From positions 8,198,163-8,262,162 of the forward strand of contig NZ_CP042425.1 of assembly GCF_008254045.1 (NCBI RefSeq): 64,000 nt of DNA. Reading direction: 5' to 3'. The notes below the pieces were generated by a model. The model saw only the letters and a program-made list of their open reading frames with translations. It ran no database searches and was not told the DNA's origin. How positions within the stretch are numbered: position 1 is the first letter of the stretch; each line of letters opens with the position of its first letter. A program made the position numbers and the translations under genes. Shown here one piece after another: positions 1 through 8,432 of the stretch. The stretch comes from Limnoglobus roseus. GTDB lineage: Bacteria > Planctomycetota > Planctomycetia > Gemmatales > Gemmataceae.

Positions 1-2
1 AG

Positions 3-146
3 GCCGCGTTCGCACTCCTGCTCATGGCCTTGGCGGCCGGCGGGAACCTCCCGCCGCAGGCCGTCGCCGTCGGGTTGCCCGACCTGGCCCTCGCGGTGGT
101 GTTCGCGAACTGGCTCCGCCGGCCGGACCCGTTACTGATCGGGTAA
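3..146 (+). CDS. 3' end of a hydrophobic (membrane) protein, truncated by the window edge
   Basis: An open frame runs from the window edge to a TAA stop at 144-146. The 47 visible residues are rich in Ala, Leu and Val and end in a short basic tail (NWLRRPDPLLIG), which looks like a last transmembrane helix and a cytoplasmic end. Its last 15 bases overlap the 3' end of the response regulator encoded on the other strand, so the two genes converge with no room for a terminator. The family cannot be named from this fragment. Confidence 0.6.
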   Translation, partial: AAFALLLMALAAGGNLPPQAVAVGLPDLALAVVFANWLRRPDPLLIG

Positions 147-617
147 GGCCGGCGCGTTCTCCACGTGCGGGGCCGACGGCACTGTACTGAGGGCCGTGTG
201 GAGTTTGCTCTTGGTCGTCGGAATCGAGGGTGCGAGGAAGCGATTGAGCCGGTCTAACATCCCGATCAGGGCGGCCGGTTCCACAGGTTTGACGAGGTAA
301 AGATCGACGCCGGCTTGCATCGCCCGCTGCCGATCGTCTTCCCCCTCGCGGCCGGTGACGGCCACTAGAAACGGCCGCTTCGCGTCCGCCTTCGCGATCA
401 GGCGACGGACCATCTCGCAGCCGTCCATTTCGGGCATGGCAATATCAAGAAGGATCACGTCCGGCGACCGGGCGGCCGCCAACCGCAGGGCTTGCTTACC
501 ACTCACGGCGATCTTCACCGTGTAGCCATAAAGGGACAGCATTTCGGCCGTACTTTCGGCCGTGTCGCGGGAGTCGTCCACAACGAGGATGGAGAGGGCA
601 GAACTTGCGTTTGCCAT
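132..617 (-). CDS. CheY-like single-domain response regulator
   Basis: The 161-aa protein is one receiver (REC) domain followed by a roughly 35-residue Pro/Ser/Thr-rich tail with no output domain. The acidic pair is D14-D15, the predicted phospho-acceptor is D58 (ILLDIAMPEMDG), and the conserved Thr and Lys are T88 and K110 (YLVKP). Such proteins relay phosphate from a histidine kinase to a partner protein; no partner kinase is adjacent, so the pathway is unknown. The ATG at 617 has AAGGA about 8 bases upstream. The gene converges on the truncated membrane-protein gene. Confidence 0.9.
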   Translation of the reverse strand: MANASSALSILVVDDSRDTAESTAEMLSLYGYTVKIAVSGKQALRLAAARSPDVILLDIAMPEMDGCEMVRRLIAKADAKRPFLVAVTGREGEDDRQRAMQAGVDLYLVKPVEPAALIGMLDRLNRFLAPSIPTTKSKLHTALSTVPSAPHVENAPALPDQ

Positions 618-808
618 GAGTCATCCTTACCGTCCGTGGGACAAGGGCATTCATCCAAACATATTAGACCCAATCCTCTCATTGGATGCGAGACCAACGA
701 CGGCGTCGAGAGGAAAACGCCGACCGAGCCGTAAAGAAGTGATGAAGGCGACAGGTGCAGAACCTTTATCACCTGATCGTTTCAGGATTTACGAACCCGA
801 TGGTTCGT

Positions 809-1237
809 TCACGCGGGAGCGTCCAAACTTACGGTGAAGCGATCGAACGCGCGAAATGCCTGCCGCAGAGCCGCACGAAGCTCTTCGAACGCAGTCCCGT
901 CGAGGTCGAATGTCGCGACTACTTCCCCAAGGCGTTCAAGAGCGGGGTCTCGGGCCAAGACGAGGCGGAACCCGCCCCGCGTTAGCTCGGCCCGTGAGAA
1001 GCAGTTGAAGCCGGAGTTGATCTGATCGTCCACTTCCACGTACACGTTGCCGTACCCATGCTCGAACTCGATCGGGTCGTCCACTTCGGGATATTGAAGT
1101 TGCAGGTAGTGGTCGCCCTGATCGTCGAAGTGAACTGTGACGATCCCCTCTTCCTCGGAGAAGACTTCCACGGCCGTCGCATGAAATTGAATCACGGGGA
1201 AGTCCTCGCAGCCGGTTGTCGGCAGGTTGCCGCGCAA
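809..1237 (-). CDS. Imm10-like (immunity protein 10 family) protein
   Basis: A 142-aa acidic cytoplasmic protein with no signal peptide or membrane segment. The central part (YLQLQYPEVDD, then GNVYVEVDDQINSGF) has the layout I associate with the Imm10 family: a YLxLQ strand, then a YxEVDDQxxSG motif, then an alternating strand with R/L. Imm10 members are usually found next to polymorphic toxins and neutralise them. No toxin gene is visible nearby, so here it may be an orphan or a domesticated member. The start is uncertain: the longest frame begins with TTG at 1237, and a GTG at 1195 starts just before the conserved part. Confidence 0.6.
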   Translation of the reverse strand: MRGNLPTTGCEDFPVIQFHATAVEVFSEEEGIVTVHFDDQGDHYLQLQYPEVDDPIEFEHGYGNVYVEVDDQINSGFNCFSRAELTRGGFRLVLARDPALERLGEVVATFDLDGTAFEELRAALRQAFRAFDRFTVSLDAPA

Positions 1238-1311
1238 ACTTGAGGTCCGGCGGTCGTTCTCTCGACGGAAAGGCTCACGAAAGCCTGCCCAACATCTGAG
1301 GAGGAACCGCC

Positions 1312-1569
1312 ATGTTTCGCAAACTCTTGCTCTCCGCCCTGACCGTGCTCGCCGTCACCGCGGGCGTGAACGCCGCCCCGCCGGCGATCGTCCCCGTCGC
1401 TTACGGCTCACCCGCCTACGGCCACGGCCGGTATCAAGTCTTCGTCCGCCACCACGGCCACTGGCACCTGTATGGTACGTACCGCGACCGCGACGACGCA
1501 TACCGCGCGGCCCATCACCTCGAACACCGCGGGTACGACGCGCGGGTCGAGCGCGTGCGGGGTTGGTAG
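1312..1569 (+). CDS. small secreted His/Arg/Tyr-rich protein, function unknown
   Basis: The 85-aa product begins with a clear Sec signal peptide (MFRKLLLSALTVLAVTAGVNA, cut after ANA/APP or nearby). The mature part is about 60 residues and rich in His, Tyr and Arg (RHHGHWHLYGTYRDRD). A strong AGGAGG lies 7-8 bases upstream of the ATG. The pattern of single residue, basic helix and aromatic strand resembles small periplasmic planctomycete proteins, but I do not recognise a named family. A GC-rich hairpin follows the stop codon. Confidence 0.75.
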   Translation: MFRKLLLSALTVLAVTAGVNAAPPAIVPVAYGSPAYGHGRYQVFVRHHGHWHLYGTYRDRDDAYRAAHHLEHRGYDARVERVRGW

Positions 1570-1585
1570 GAGTGCTGAAACAACA

Positions 1586-1612
1586 AGGGCCGCGCCTGAA
1601 CGGCGCGGCCCT
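1586..1612. terminator. GC-rich hairpin between convergent genes
   Basis: A perfect 11-bp stem (1586-1596 with 1602-1612) and a 5-nt loop lie between the stop codons of the small secreted protein and the matrixin gene. There is no T-run on either side, so it is a possible bidirectional termination or mRNA-stabilising hairpin and not a canonical intrinsic terminator. Confidence 0.5.
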
Positions 1613-1639
1613 CATCCATCCGCTGGTGCGGCGTTCTCG

Positions 1640-3580
1640 TTAGTAGGAGTAGGCCGTGCCCGAGGGTTGGCTGTTCGAAGATCCGTTGTACATCGTGGCC
1701 GAACTGCTCGGCTGGGTCGAGGAAGTCGAAGAGTAGCTGTAGCCCGAACTGCTCGAACTGGTGGTCGATGACGAACTCGACGACGAACTCGTGCTCGTCG
1801 TCTGCGTGGCTCGCGGCCCGATGTTGTCGCTCAATCGCAACATGAGCATCTCGTAGTCCAGCACCGCCGGGGTGGCCTGGCCGCGGTAGGAATACGTGAC
1901 CGTGTAAGTCCCCACGCCGAGTTGGCGGACGGTGGTCGTGAGCGGTTGGCCCGTCGCCGCGTCCAGGGTGAAGACCACGTTCCCGCTCGCGTCGAGCACC
2001 GTCATCGTCACGCCGCCGGTCAACCCGTTCGCCGCCAGCCCGAATTGAAAGATGCTGGCCGAGGTGACGTTGAGCGTCGTGGACGTTGTCGAACCGGCCG
2101 TGAGCGAGTTGCTCTCGACCACGTCGAGGGTCGGGGCCGTGTTGTTGTTGAAGTCGGCCCCGACGAAGTACGCACCCGTTTGGCTGCTGTCCCGGCCTTG
2201 CACGGCGACGTAGTACGTGGACCCCGGCGTGACCGAGGCCACGCGGACGCTGAACAGCCCGGTGTCGTTCGCGAGAACCTCGAAGGGAACGAGGTTCTTG
2301 TTCGCGTCGTAGATGCGGACGCGGGAGTTCACCGGCGTGGCGTCGGTGCCCCACACGATCACGTTCAAGCCCCGCGGATCAGTCGTGGTCGGAGCCTTGA
2401 CACGGTACACGTCCACGTCTCGGGCGTTCTCAATGACGCCCCGGAAGGTGGCATCGAACCGCTGATCCTTGCGACCGGCGGATTGGCCGGTGAGGTCCGT
2501 GGCCGTCGCCAGCGTGTCGTTCGTGTTTCCGTCCGTGAGCGGGGCGAGCAGGCTCGAAAGAAGCGGCGTGAGTATCGTCCCCGGGCTGACGGTCAGGCGG
2601 TACTCGCCGGTGCCGAAGACGTTCTGGGAGGCTGCTTCCACCTTGGCGTAGTACGTCCCGCCGAGAAGGCTGGTCGTGAACTTCACGGTCAGGTCGTTGT
2701 TCTTCGGGTCGGTACTGGTGGCCGAGGCGATGGGCAGGCCGGCGAAATTGTAAATCGTCACCTTCGCGTTCAGCATGCTCAGCCCGGCCGCTTGAAGGGT
2801 GACGTTCGCCGTGCCGCCCAGGACCGGCGAGGCGAAGCGGTAGAAGTCGACGTCCGATGAGGTCGTCAGGTCCGCGTCCGCGACGACCTTGCCGGCTAAC
2901 AGCCCGGAAGAAAGGACGGTTGGGGTCAAGATGGTGTCGTTGCTCCTTGCGGCATCGTAAGCGTCCGGGGTACGCGGCCCGTAGAGGGCCTGGATCGCGG
3001 CGATGTCGGACGCGGCCAGGCCGTTGTGCACCGAGTAGTTCTCGTTCATCACCGACCCCGGGTCCGTGGAGTGCGCCAGGCCGAGTGTGTGCCCGGCTTC
3101 GTGAAGGGCCACGGAGAAGAGGTCGTACCCATCCGTCCGGGACCCGGTCGTGAAGTTGTCGTTGCTGTTGAGAACCACGTCGCCGCTGTAGGTCGTCCCC
3201 GTCCAACTGAACGGCGAGGCGTGGGCTTCCGCATCTTGGCCGAGCGGAGCGGCGGAAATCCGAATGTCGCCGAACCCCTTGGCACCCTGAACGGCCCCCG
3301 GCGAGCCGAGCGGCGCACCGTTGTCCGAGGTCAGGCCAATGTTGATGTTGGTGTACGAGGCCCACGTCTGGAACGCCCGGTACAACTCTCGCTCCCAGCC
3401 GGGCGAGTCAGCAGCGGTCAGCGTGCTCACCAGTGAACTGGCGCCGACTTCCGTCGCCGTGCCGTCGGGCACCAGGCTCAGGGTGAGGTGTTCCGGGTCT
3501 GCCCAGGGTGTACCGAAGATCGAGAGAACGCAGCGATCTTCCAACGACGTGAAGCCAATACCGAAAGAATTCCGACGCAT
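1640..3580 (-). CDS. secreted matrixin-family (M10A) zinc metalloprotease with pre-peptidase-like C-terminal repeats
   Basis: From the ATG at 3580 the protein is 646 aa. Its N-terminus carries TSLEDRCVLS, a match to the LEPR-xLL-type motif found at the start of many large planctomycete exported proteins; this is why I prefer 3580 to the upstream ATG at 3646. The zinc site HEAGHTLGLAH is at residues 160-170 and the Met-turn (SVMNE) follows at 178, as in matrixins. Three beta-rich modules of about 100 residues follow and look like bacterial pre-peptidase C-terminal domains (DVDFYRF, DVDVYRV). The last 60 residues are a Ser/Thr/Tyr-rich tail. It probably acts outside the cell as a protease; substrate unknown. 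Confidence 0.88.
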   Translation of the reverse strand: MRRNSFGIGFTSLEDRCVLSIFGTPWADPEHLTLSLVPDGTATEVGASSLVSTLTAADSPGWERELYRAFQTWASYTNINIGLTSDNGAPLGSPGAVQGAKGFGDIRISAAPLGQDAEAHASPFSWTGTTYSGDVVLNSNDNFTTGSRTDGYDLFSVALHEAGHTLGLAHSTDPGSVMNENYSVHNGLAASDIAAIQALYGPRTPDAYDAARSNDTILTPTVLSSGLLAGKVVADADLTTSSDVDFYRFASPVLGGTANVTLQAAGLSMLNAKVTIYNFAGLPIASATSTDPKNNDLTVKFTTSLLGGTYYAKVEAASQNVFGTGEYRLTVSPGTILTPLLSSLLAPLTDGNTNDTLATATDLTGQSAGRKDQRFDATFRGVIENARDVDVYRVKAPTTTDPRGLNVIVWGTDATPVNSRVRIYDANKNLVPFEVLANDTGLFSVRVASVTPGSTYYVAVQGRDSSQTGAYFVGADFNNNTAPTLDVVESNSLTAGSTTSTTLNVTSASIFQFGLAANGLTGGVTMTVLDASGNVVFTLDAATGQPLTTTVRQLGVGTYTVTYSYRGQATPAVLDYEMLMLRLSDNIGPRATQTTSTSSSSSSSSTTSSSSSGYSYSSTSSTQPSSSATMYNGSSNSQPSGTAYSY

Positions 3581-3847
3581 GAGTGTGGGCTCACTATGGC
3601 AGGTGGTAGACGCCAATACTGTTTTCTTCGCAAGGGACTCTGGCACATAATCGAGGGGTTTACCTGACGCTCACGGGCAATTTTTCGGTTACTGTCTGAG
3701 CGTGATTGGCCGCGGTGAAAAGGTGAGATCGGCGAAGAACCGCGTCAACCATTTGCGCCGGGGAACGAAGGAAATCACCTGAAATTCGAGGGCAACTGAC
3801 ACCGCGTCGCGACACGGTTAACAGGCTATGGTCGGAGAGAATCTCGG
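3581..3847. other. intergenic region without a supported gene
   Basis: This gap separates the matrixin start from the kinase terminator. It should hold the matrixin promoter, but I see no near-consensus -35/-10 pair. Open frames here are fragments in the shadow of the neighbouring genes. Confidence 0.5.
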
Positions 3848-3896
3848 AAAAAAATTCGAGCGAGCCCCGCGTCCGACGGACGCAATGACTCGCTCG
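3848..3896 (-). terminator. intrinsic terminator of the kinase-TPR gene
   Basis: Read on the minus strand just after the kinase stop, an 8-bp outer stem (CGAGCGAG with CTCGCTCG) encloses a second hairpin (GCGTCC-gac-GGACGC), and a run of seven T follows two bases later. This is a good rho-independent terminator. Confidence 0.8.
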
Positions 3897-3916
3897 CGTT
3901 AGGTTTCGGTAACGGG

Positions 3917-6900
3917 TTATCGCTCGATCCGTTCCAGTTCGGCAACACGCTCGATCATGCGGGCGAAGGCCGGATCGTTGCGGATCGGATCGAGGTCGGA
4001 ATCGGTCTGATAGATGTCGCGGCCGAAGCCCAACTTCAGCCCGGCCCAAAGGAGGCGGAACGCCTCATCGCGGTCGCCCGGATGGGTCTTTGAGGTGAGG
4101 GCGTAGATGCACCCGACCTGATACTGGTTGGGCGCGTGCAGGTCGGCCAAGAGCGCATCGCGGGCATCGCGAAGGGCCGCGTCTCGCTTGCCCAACCGCG
4201 CGAGCAGCACTCCGCGGCCGGCCCGTGCCGGGGCCGACTCGGGGTAGAACTGCACGGCCCGGTCGAGTACGGCCAGCGCCTCCGTGGGCCGTTTCAAATG
4301 TTCGGCGAGTAGGTGGGCCTTCATTTGCAGGCCGTCGAGCGAGAACGGGTTCAGGGTCAGTGCTTGCTCGACATCGGCCAGGGCTTCCGTCGGGTTCTCT
4401 TGGGCTCGTAACTCCGCCCGCCCGATCCAACTCAGTTCGTCCGTCGGCTTGAGGGCCAGCCCGGTCGCCCGGTCCTGGTCCGCCCCGGTCTGGTTCCCCC
4501 GCCGCGCCCGCACGTCGGCCCGCAGGAAGTAAGCCCGGACCGGCGGTGCGGTCGTTTCCAGAGCGCTCGTCAGGTCGCTCTCCGTCCCCGCCAGATCGCC
4601 GACGGCGTCCTTCGCCGTTGCCCGCAGGACGTAGGCTTCCGTCAGGTTCGGGTCGAGGCGGATGGCCCGGTCGTAGTCCTCGCGGGCGAGTTTGTGGAAC
4701 CGAAGCCGTGTGAACGCCAGCCCGCGGTTGAGCCACGCCGGGGCGAAATCGTCGCGGATCGCCAGGCAAGCGCTGAAGGCCATCGCCGCGAGATCGTCTT
4801 GCCCCATCGTGTGATGAACGGTGCCGCGGACGAACCACGCCGAGAAGTTCTTCGGATCAGTCTGGGTGGCGGCCTGAAGGTACGTCAAGGCGTCGCGGTT
4901 CCGGCCCAGCCGCGACAGTCCTTCGCCGGTCAGGTACTGGTCGCGCGACGAGGTCAGCGGTTCGGCCGCAGCTTCGAGACGCAAGCGCTTCGCCGCGTCC
5001 GCTTTCCCCTGAAGTTCGGCGAGGGCGGCTTGCTGCTCCTTCACGCTCCGCGGCAGTCGGCCCTCCGCGTACCGGGCGGCGGCGGCGTTCCAGGTCGTCG
5101 CCTGCCGCGTGAAGTCCTCCCGCGCCGGCGTGTCCCCGGCGGCCAGGGCTTGAAGCATCGCCGTTTCCGCGAGCAAGTAGAACGTCTCGCCCACGTCGTC
5201 TCGCACCTTCTCCCGGTCGGCGGCCGGCAACCGCCGCACCGCGTCGGTCGCGAGCCATTCCTCGGTCTTCCCGTCGGCGGGAACCTGGTAACGATCGAGC
5301 AACCCGTTTAACCGCTGGACCGCTTCGTTCAGCCGGGGCCGTGACTGGTTGCGGTCGTCGAGGAACAATTGCGCGTCCGCGAAGGCGGTCCGGTGTTCCG
5401 CCAACTGGACTGCCGCCCGTGTGTCGCGGCCCTGCTCGCGGTAATACGCGGCCACACCGCCGCAACCGACCAGCAAGCCGGCCGCGACCGCCCCAACGCT
5501 CGTCAAAGACGTGGCCCGCGGGTGGCGGCGGACCCACTTCTGGACGCGCTCCTGGGCCGACGGGTTGGGGGCGTATTTCAGGGGCAGGTGGTTCAGTTGG
5601 CGGTCGAGGTCTTCCCGAACGTGGTCGGCCGACTGGTAGCGATCGGACATGTTCGGGGCCAGGCACTTCAGGACGATCGCTTCCGCCGCGGGCGACACGG
5701 CCGGGTTCACGCCCCGCACTTGCAGGCGAAACTGGCGGCGGTCTTGAATCATCAACGGCAGCACGGTTCGGACCGTCCCCGCGTGGGTTCCGAAGGGCCG
5801 CCGGCCGGTCAGCAGTTCGTACAGCATCACGCCGAACGAGAAGACGTCGCTCCGCTCGTCCACCACGCCGACGTGCCGCTCGCCGGCGAAGGCGGCGAGG
5901 TGCTCGGGTGCCATGTACGGCAGCGTCCCGCCGACCTGGGCGCGTTCGCCGCTGGCCTTCGTGTCGTTCGACAGGTTGAAGTCCAGGAGCATCGGCCGCC
6001 CCTCGTCCGTGAGCAGGACGTTGGCCGGCTTCAAGTCGCGGTGGAGGACGCCCCGCTCGTGCGCGTGGGCCAGGCCGTCGAGGATTTGCCGTCCCATGAG
6101 GAGGATCGCCTCGACGTAGGACAACTCTTCGAGTCGGTTCCACCCCTCGGCCGCGTGACTGATGAGTTCGAGAACCGGCGGGGCGGTCGAGGGCGTTGCC
6201 GACTGCGGGGGAGCCTTGGACGACGCGGGCAGCGGGCCGTAGGTCGAGTTACCCACCCGCCGGTTCAGCGTGCTGCGGATCTCGCGGCCCGAACTCGGCA
6301 AGTTCGGCTGACTGGCGACGTGCTGGAGAACGTCCGCGAGCGTCACGCGACCGCAGTACGGCATGCACACCGCCTGCAACGGCCCGATCTGGTGGAACGA
6401 GTATATCGGGACGATGTTCGTGTGCTGAAGCTGGGCGAGCGTCTGCGATTCCGTGACCATCTCGCGGGCGACCTTCAGGGCCACGCGGCGAGCGGCGAGG
6501 TCGCCCTGCTCGGCGAGGTACACGCGGCCGAACGCGCCGCGACCGAGTTCTTCAAGGAGGTGGAAGCCGAGGAATACCGTCCCGACCTTCGGGAACGACA
6601 TCAGCGCTTCATCGTCGGTCTCGGACGCCGCCAACTTGAGATCGGACTGGCCAATGCCCGCCACGCTGACGTTGGTCGTCGGGGGGTTGAAACCGGAATC
6701 GGTCGCACTGGGTGGGCGCACCACCGACGTGACGAGCGTCCCCGGCAGATCTCCTGGGCCTTCCGAGAGGTTTGTTGGGGGGAACCCGTCGAGGTAATCC
6801 TGGGTCAGCAGCTCCGCGGGGCCGTTCGCACTCTCATCAGTGGCGCATTCCGGCTGGGGCTGCTTGTGGGCGGCCGTGGGCGATGGAGTCATGGGCGACT

Positions 6901-6937
6901 TCGTTCGGGTTGTTTCGTCGTTGAAAGATTCAACCAC
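3917..6937 (-). CDS. membrane-anchored Ser/Thr protein kinase with C-terminal TPR repeats
   Basis: 1006 aa. Order: about 120 disordered residues, a kinase domain (Gly loop GRGAFG 132-137, VALK lysine 155, HRDLKPAN 299-306), a single transmembrane helix near 500-520, a long helical region, and TPR-like repeats from about 660 to the end. A roughly 60-residue Pro/Ser-rich insert (about 210-265) splits the lobes. The DFG position reads DFN (319-321): the Asp that binds metal is kept but the Gly is replaced by Asn. Such kinase-TPR proteins are abundant in Gemmataceae and are thought to act in signalling at the membrane. The frame opens with GTG at 6937; an ATG at residue 16 (6892) is an alternative start. 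A terminator follows the gene. Confidence 0.9.
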   Translation of the reverse strand: MVESFNDETTRTKSPMTPSPTAAHKQPQPECATDESANGPAELLTQDYLDGFPPTNLSEGPGDLPGTLVTSVVRPPSATDSGFNPPTTNVSVAGIGQSDLKLAASETDDEALMSFPKVGTVFLGFHLLEELGRGAFGRVYLAEQGDLAARRVALKVAREMVTESQTLAQLQHTNIVPIYSFHQIGPLQAVCMPYCGRVTLADVLQHVASQPNLPSSGREIRSTLNRRVGNSTYGPLPASSKAPPQSATPSTAPPVLELISHAAEGWNRLEELSYVEAILLMGRQILDGLAHAHERGVLHRDLKPANVLLTDEGRPMLLDFNLSNDTKASGERAQVGGTLPYMAPEHLAAFAGERHVGVVDERSDVFSFGVMLYELLTGRRPFGTHAGTVRTVLPLMIQDRRQFRLQVRGVNPAVSPAAEAIVLKCLAPNMSDRYQSADHVREDLDRQLNHLPLKYAPNPSAQERVQKWVRRHPRATSLTSVGAVAAGLLVGCGGVAAYYREQGRDTRAAVQLAEHRTAFADAQLFLDDRNQSRPRLNEAVQRLNGLLDRYQVPADGKTEEWLATDAVRRLPAADREKVRDDVGETFYLLAETAMLQALAAGDTPAREDFTRQATTWNAAAARYAEGRLPRSVKEQQAALAELQGKADAAKRLRLEAAAEPLTSSRDQYLTGEGLSRLGRNRDALTYLQAATQTDPKNFSAWFVRGTVHHTMGQDDLAAMAFSACLAIRDDFAPAWLNRGLAFTRLRFHKLAREDYDRAIRLDPNLTEAYVLRATAKDAVGDLAGTESDLTSALETTAPPVRAYFLRADVRARRGNQTGADQDRATGLALKPTDELSWIGRAELRAQENPTEALADVEQALTLNPFSLDGLQMKAHLLAEHLKRPTEALAVLDRAVQFYPESAPARAGRGVLLARLGKRDAALRDARDALLADLHAPNQYQVGCIYALTSKTHPGDRDEAFRLLWAGLKLGFGRDIYQTDSDLDPIRNDPAFARMIERVAELERIER

Positions 6938-7062
6938 CTCGAAGCTAGCATGTGATTTTTCCGCCCGCGTCGTCGGGTGAACGAAATGCCGTCAACTCGG
7001 GTCAGGCGGGGGACGAAGATTCATCCCGCGAGGGGTTGGTGATCGTGACCCGGATCGGTTCG

Positions 7063-7293
7063 TTATCGCGGTTGATGCCAGACGAGATCGCGAACGCCCG
7101 ACTCATTCTCCTGCCGCAACTCGATAAAGCGCATCGCTTGTCGGGCCTGCGCCGCCTCGACCTGCACGTCGAGTTGCTCGGCCTCACGGGTGAGTCGTTG
7201 AATCTCACGTTGATCGCGTCGGTAGTCGCGACTCGCGGACAGGACAAACGTGACGGTCGCGATCAAAAGCAAACCCAACACGAGCGATTTCAT
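7063..7293 (-). CDS. small single-pass membrane protein with coiled coil, unknown function
   Basis: 76 aa: an N-terminal hydrophobic helix (residues 3-19), then a highly charged stretch of about 45 residues (RDQREIQRLTREAEQLDVQ) with heptad-like spacing that should form a coiled coil. The topology is like FtsL/FtsB-type or phage-spanin-like small proteins, but sequence alone does not place it. A G-rich stretch 8-12 bases upstream of the ATG could serve as ribosome site. It lies alone between the kinase gene and the split gene. Confidence 0.55.
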   Translation of the reverse strand: MKSLVLGLLLIATVTFVLSASRDYRRDQREIQRLTREAEQLDVQVEAAQARQAMRFIELRQENESGVRDLVWHQPR

Positions 7294-7435
7294 CCGGTGG
7301 CCCCCGCCGGTCGGAAGGGGGAGGGGAAATGATGCGCCCTCCCGCGAGCGGCCCTCTACATTGCATCTTCACACTCGAAATGCAAGTCGAATCGCGTGCC
7401 GTTTACCCGAATGTGTCAGGAGAGCGGTCACGGGA

Positions 7436-8350
7436 TCACCTCCCGGATGCCCGCCGTTCGGCCGCCGTTTGGGCCGCGAAGCGGTAGCGCCCGAGCTTGC
7501 TCAGGGCCGTGTCCGCGGCCTTCGCGTCCGCGTTCGATTCGCCGTTGAGGCGCTTGACGAGTGCACCGACTTCCGCCTCGCGTTCAGGTGTCAGAATGTC
7601 GTGCCGGCCGACCAACACGCGGACGAGGCGATCCGGCTTCGGGTCGATCTTGAGCGGCAAGAGTTCTTCCGTGACCGTCTCCGCGACGAGGTACAGCACC
7701 CGCGTGCCGTTCTCGCCGAACCAGTCTGCCTGCCACGTCTTCACCATCGCACGGGCTTCCTTCTCGTACAGCCCTTGTTCGACCAACAGCTTCACCATCG
7801 CGTCCGCAAGTTTCTCGCTCGTCGAAGCCTCCGCGGGCAGTGCGGCCTTCTCCTCGGCCCCGGACGCGAGTTGTCCAAGGGCCGCGAACGAGACCTTACG
7901 GTCTTGAACGCTCACGAGGAAGTGACCGGGGACAGCGTGCCGGCCGGTGTTCTTGATCGTGAAAGCGCCCTGCCCCTTCGCCCGAACCTCCAGGGGCATT
8001 TCGAAGTCGCCAACGCCGCGGTAGAACAGGAATTTTTCGTTCTCCAGTTTCTTCGTGTCCGGGTTCGTCGCCTGCACCGTGGCCGCGTCCGTCTCACGGG
8101 CCGCGAAGTACCGCCGTGGATCGCGTTCCGGCGACAGGGCCGGGCGGTCCTTCGCCAGCACGCGAATGTTGTCCCACCGCAGTTGGCGGGACGGCGGCCG
8201 ACTCGTCTGCGGGTACCAGTCCGTCATGCTCCCCTTCGGGAACTCGACGTGGACCGACGCGGTCCGGTCGCGGTCGGTGTAGAAGTACAGAACCGGCGTC
8301 TCCAAGCTCACGAGCGCGTCGGCCACACCACCTTTGACGAGGTGCCGCAT
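7436..8350 (-). pseudogene. C-terminal part of a gene split by an IS110 element (VHEWGTFS family)
   Basis: This is the distal piece of a gene whose first 90 or so residues lie at 9609-9911. From the first usable ATG (8350, MRHLVKGG) it encodes 304 aa. The segment SLETPVLYFYTDRDRTASV followed by FPKGSMTDWYPQ is, in intact planctomycete homologues as I recall them, found a short way after the VHEWGTFS motif. The open frame runs on upstream into the insertion element with no stop until after 8434, so the break is an insertion and not a frameshift. The family has no known function; members are exported. Without its signal peptide the fragment should be cytoplasmic if made at all. Confidence 0.75.
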
Positions 8351-8389
8351 GCTGTAGATGGGGATGAACGCTGGTTGCCGGAGAGGGTG

Positions 8390-8418
8390 GGTGTGGTCAC
8401 CATCAACAGGACCACACC
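8390..8418 (+). other. perfect 9-bp hairpin at the left end of the IS110 element
   Basis: GGTGTGGTC (8390-8398) pairs perfectly with GACCACACC (8410-8418) around an 11-nt loop, 14 bases before the transposase ATG. It could be part of the element left end, a structured leader that limits transposase translation, or a bridge RNA stem-loop. Confidence 0.6.
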
Positions 8419-8432
8419 TTCGAGGACCAGCC

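Noticed and set aside
5369..6955. 528-codon plus-strand frame over the kinase gene
   Set aside because: It is the complement of the kinase-TPR coding region with no ribosome site or known domain.
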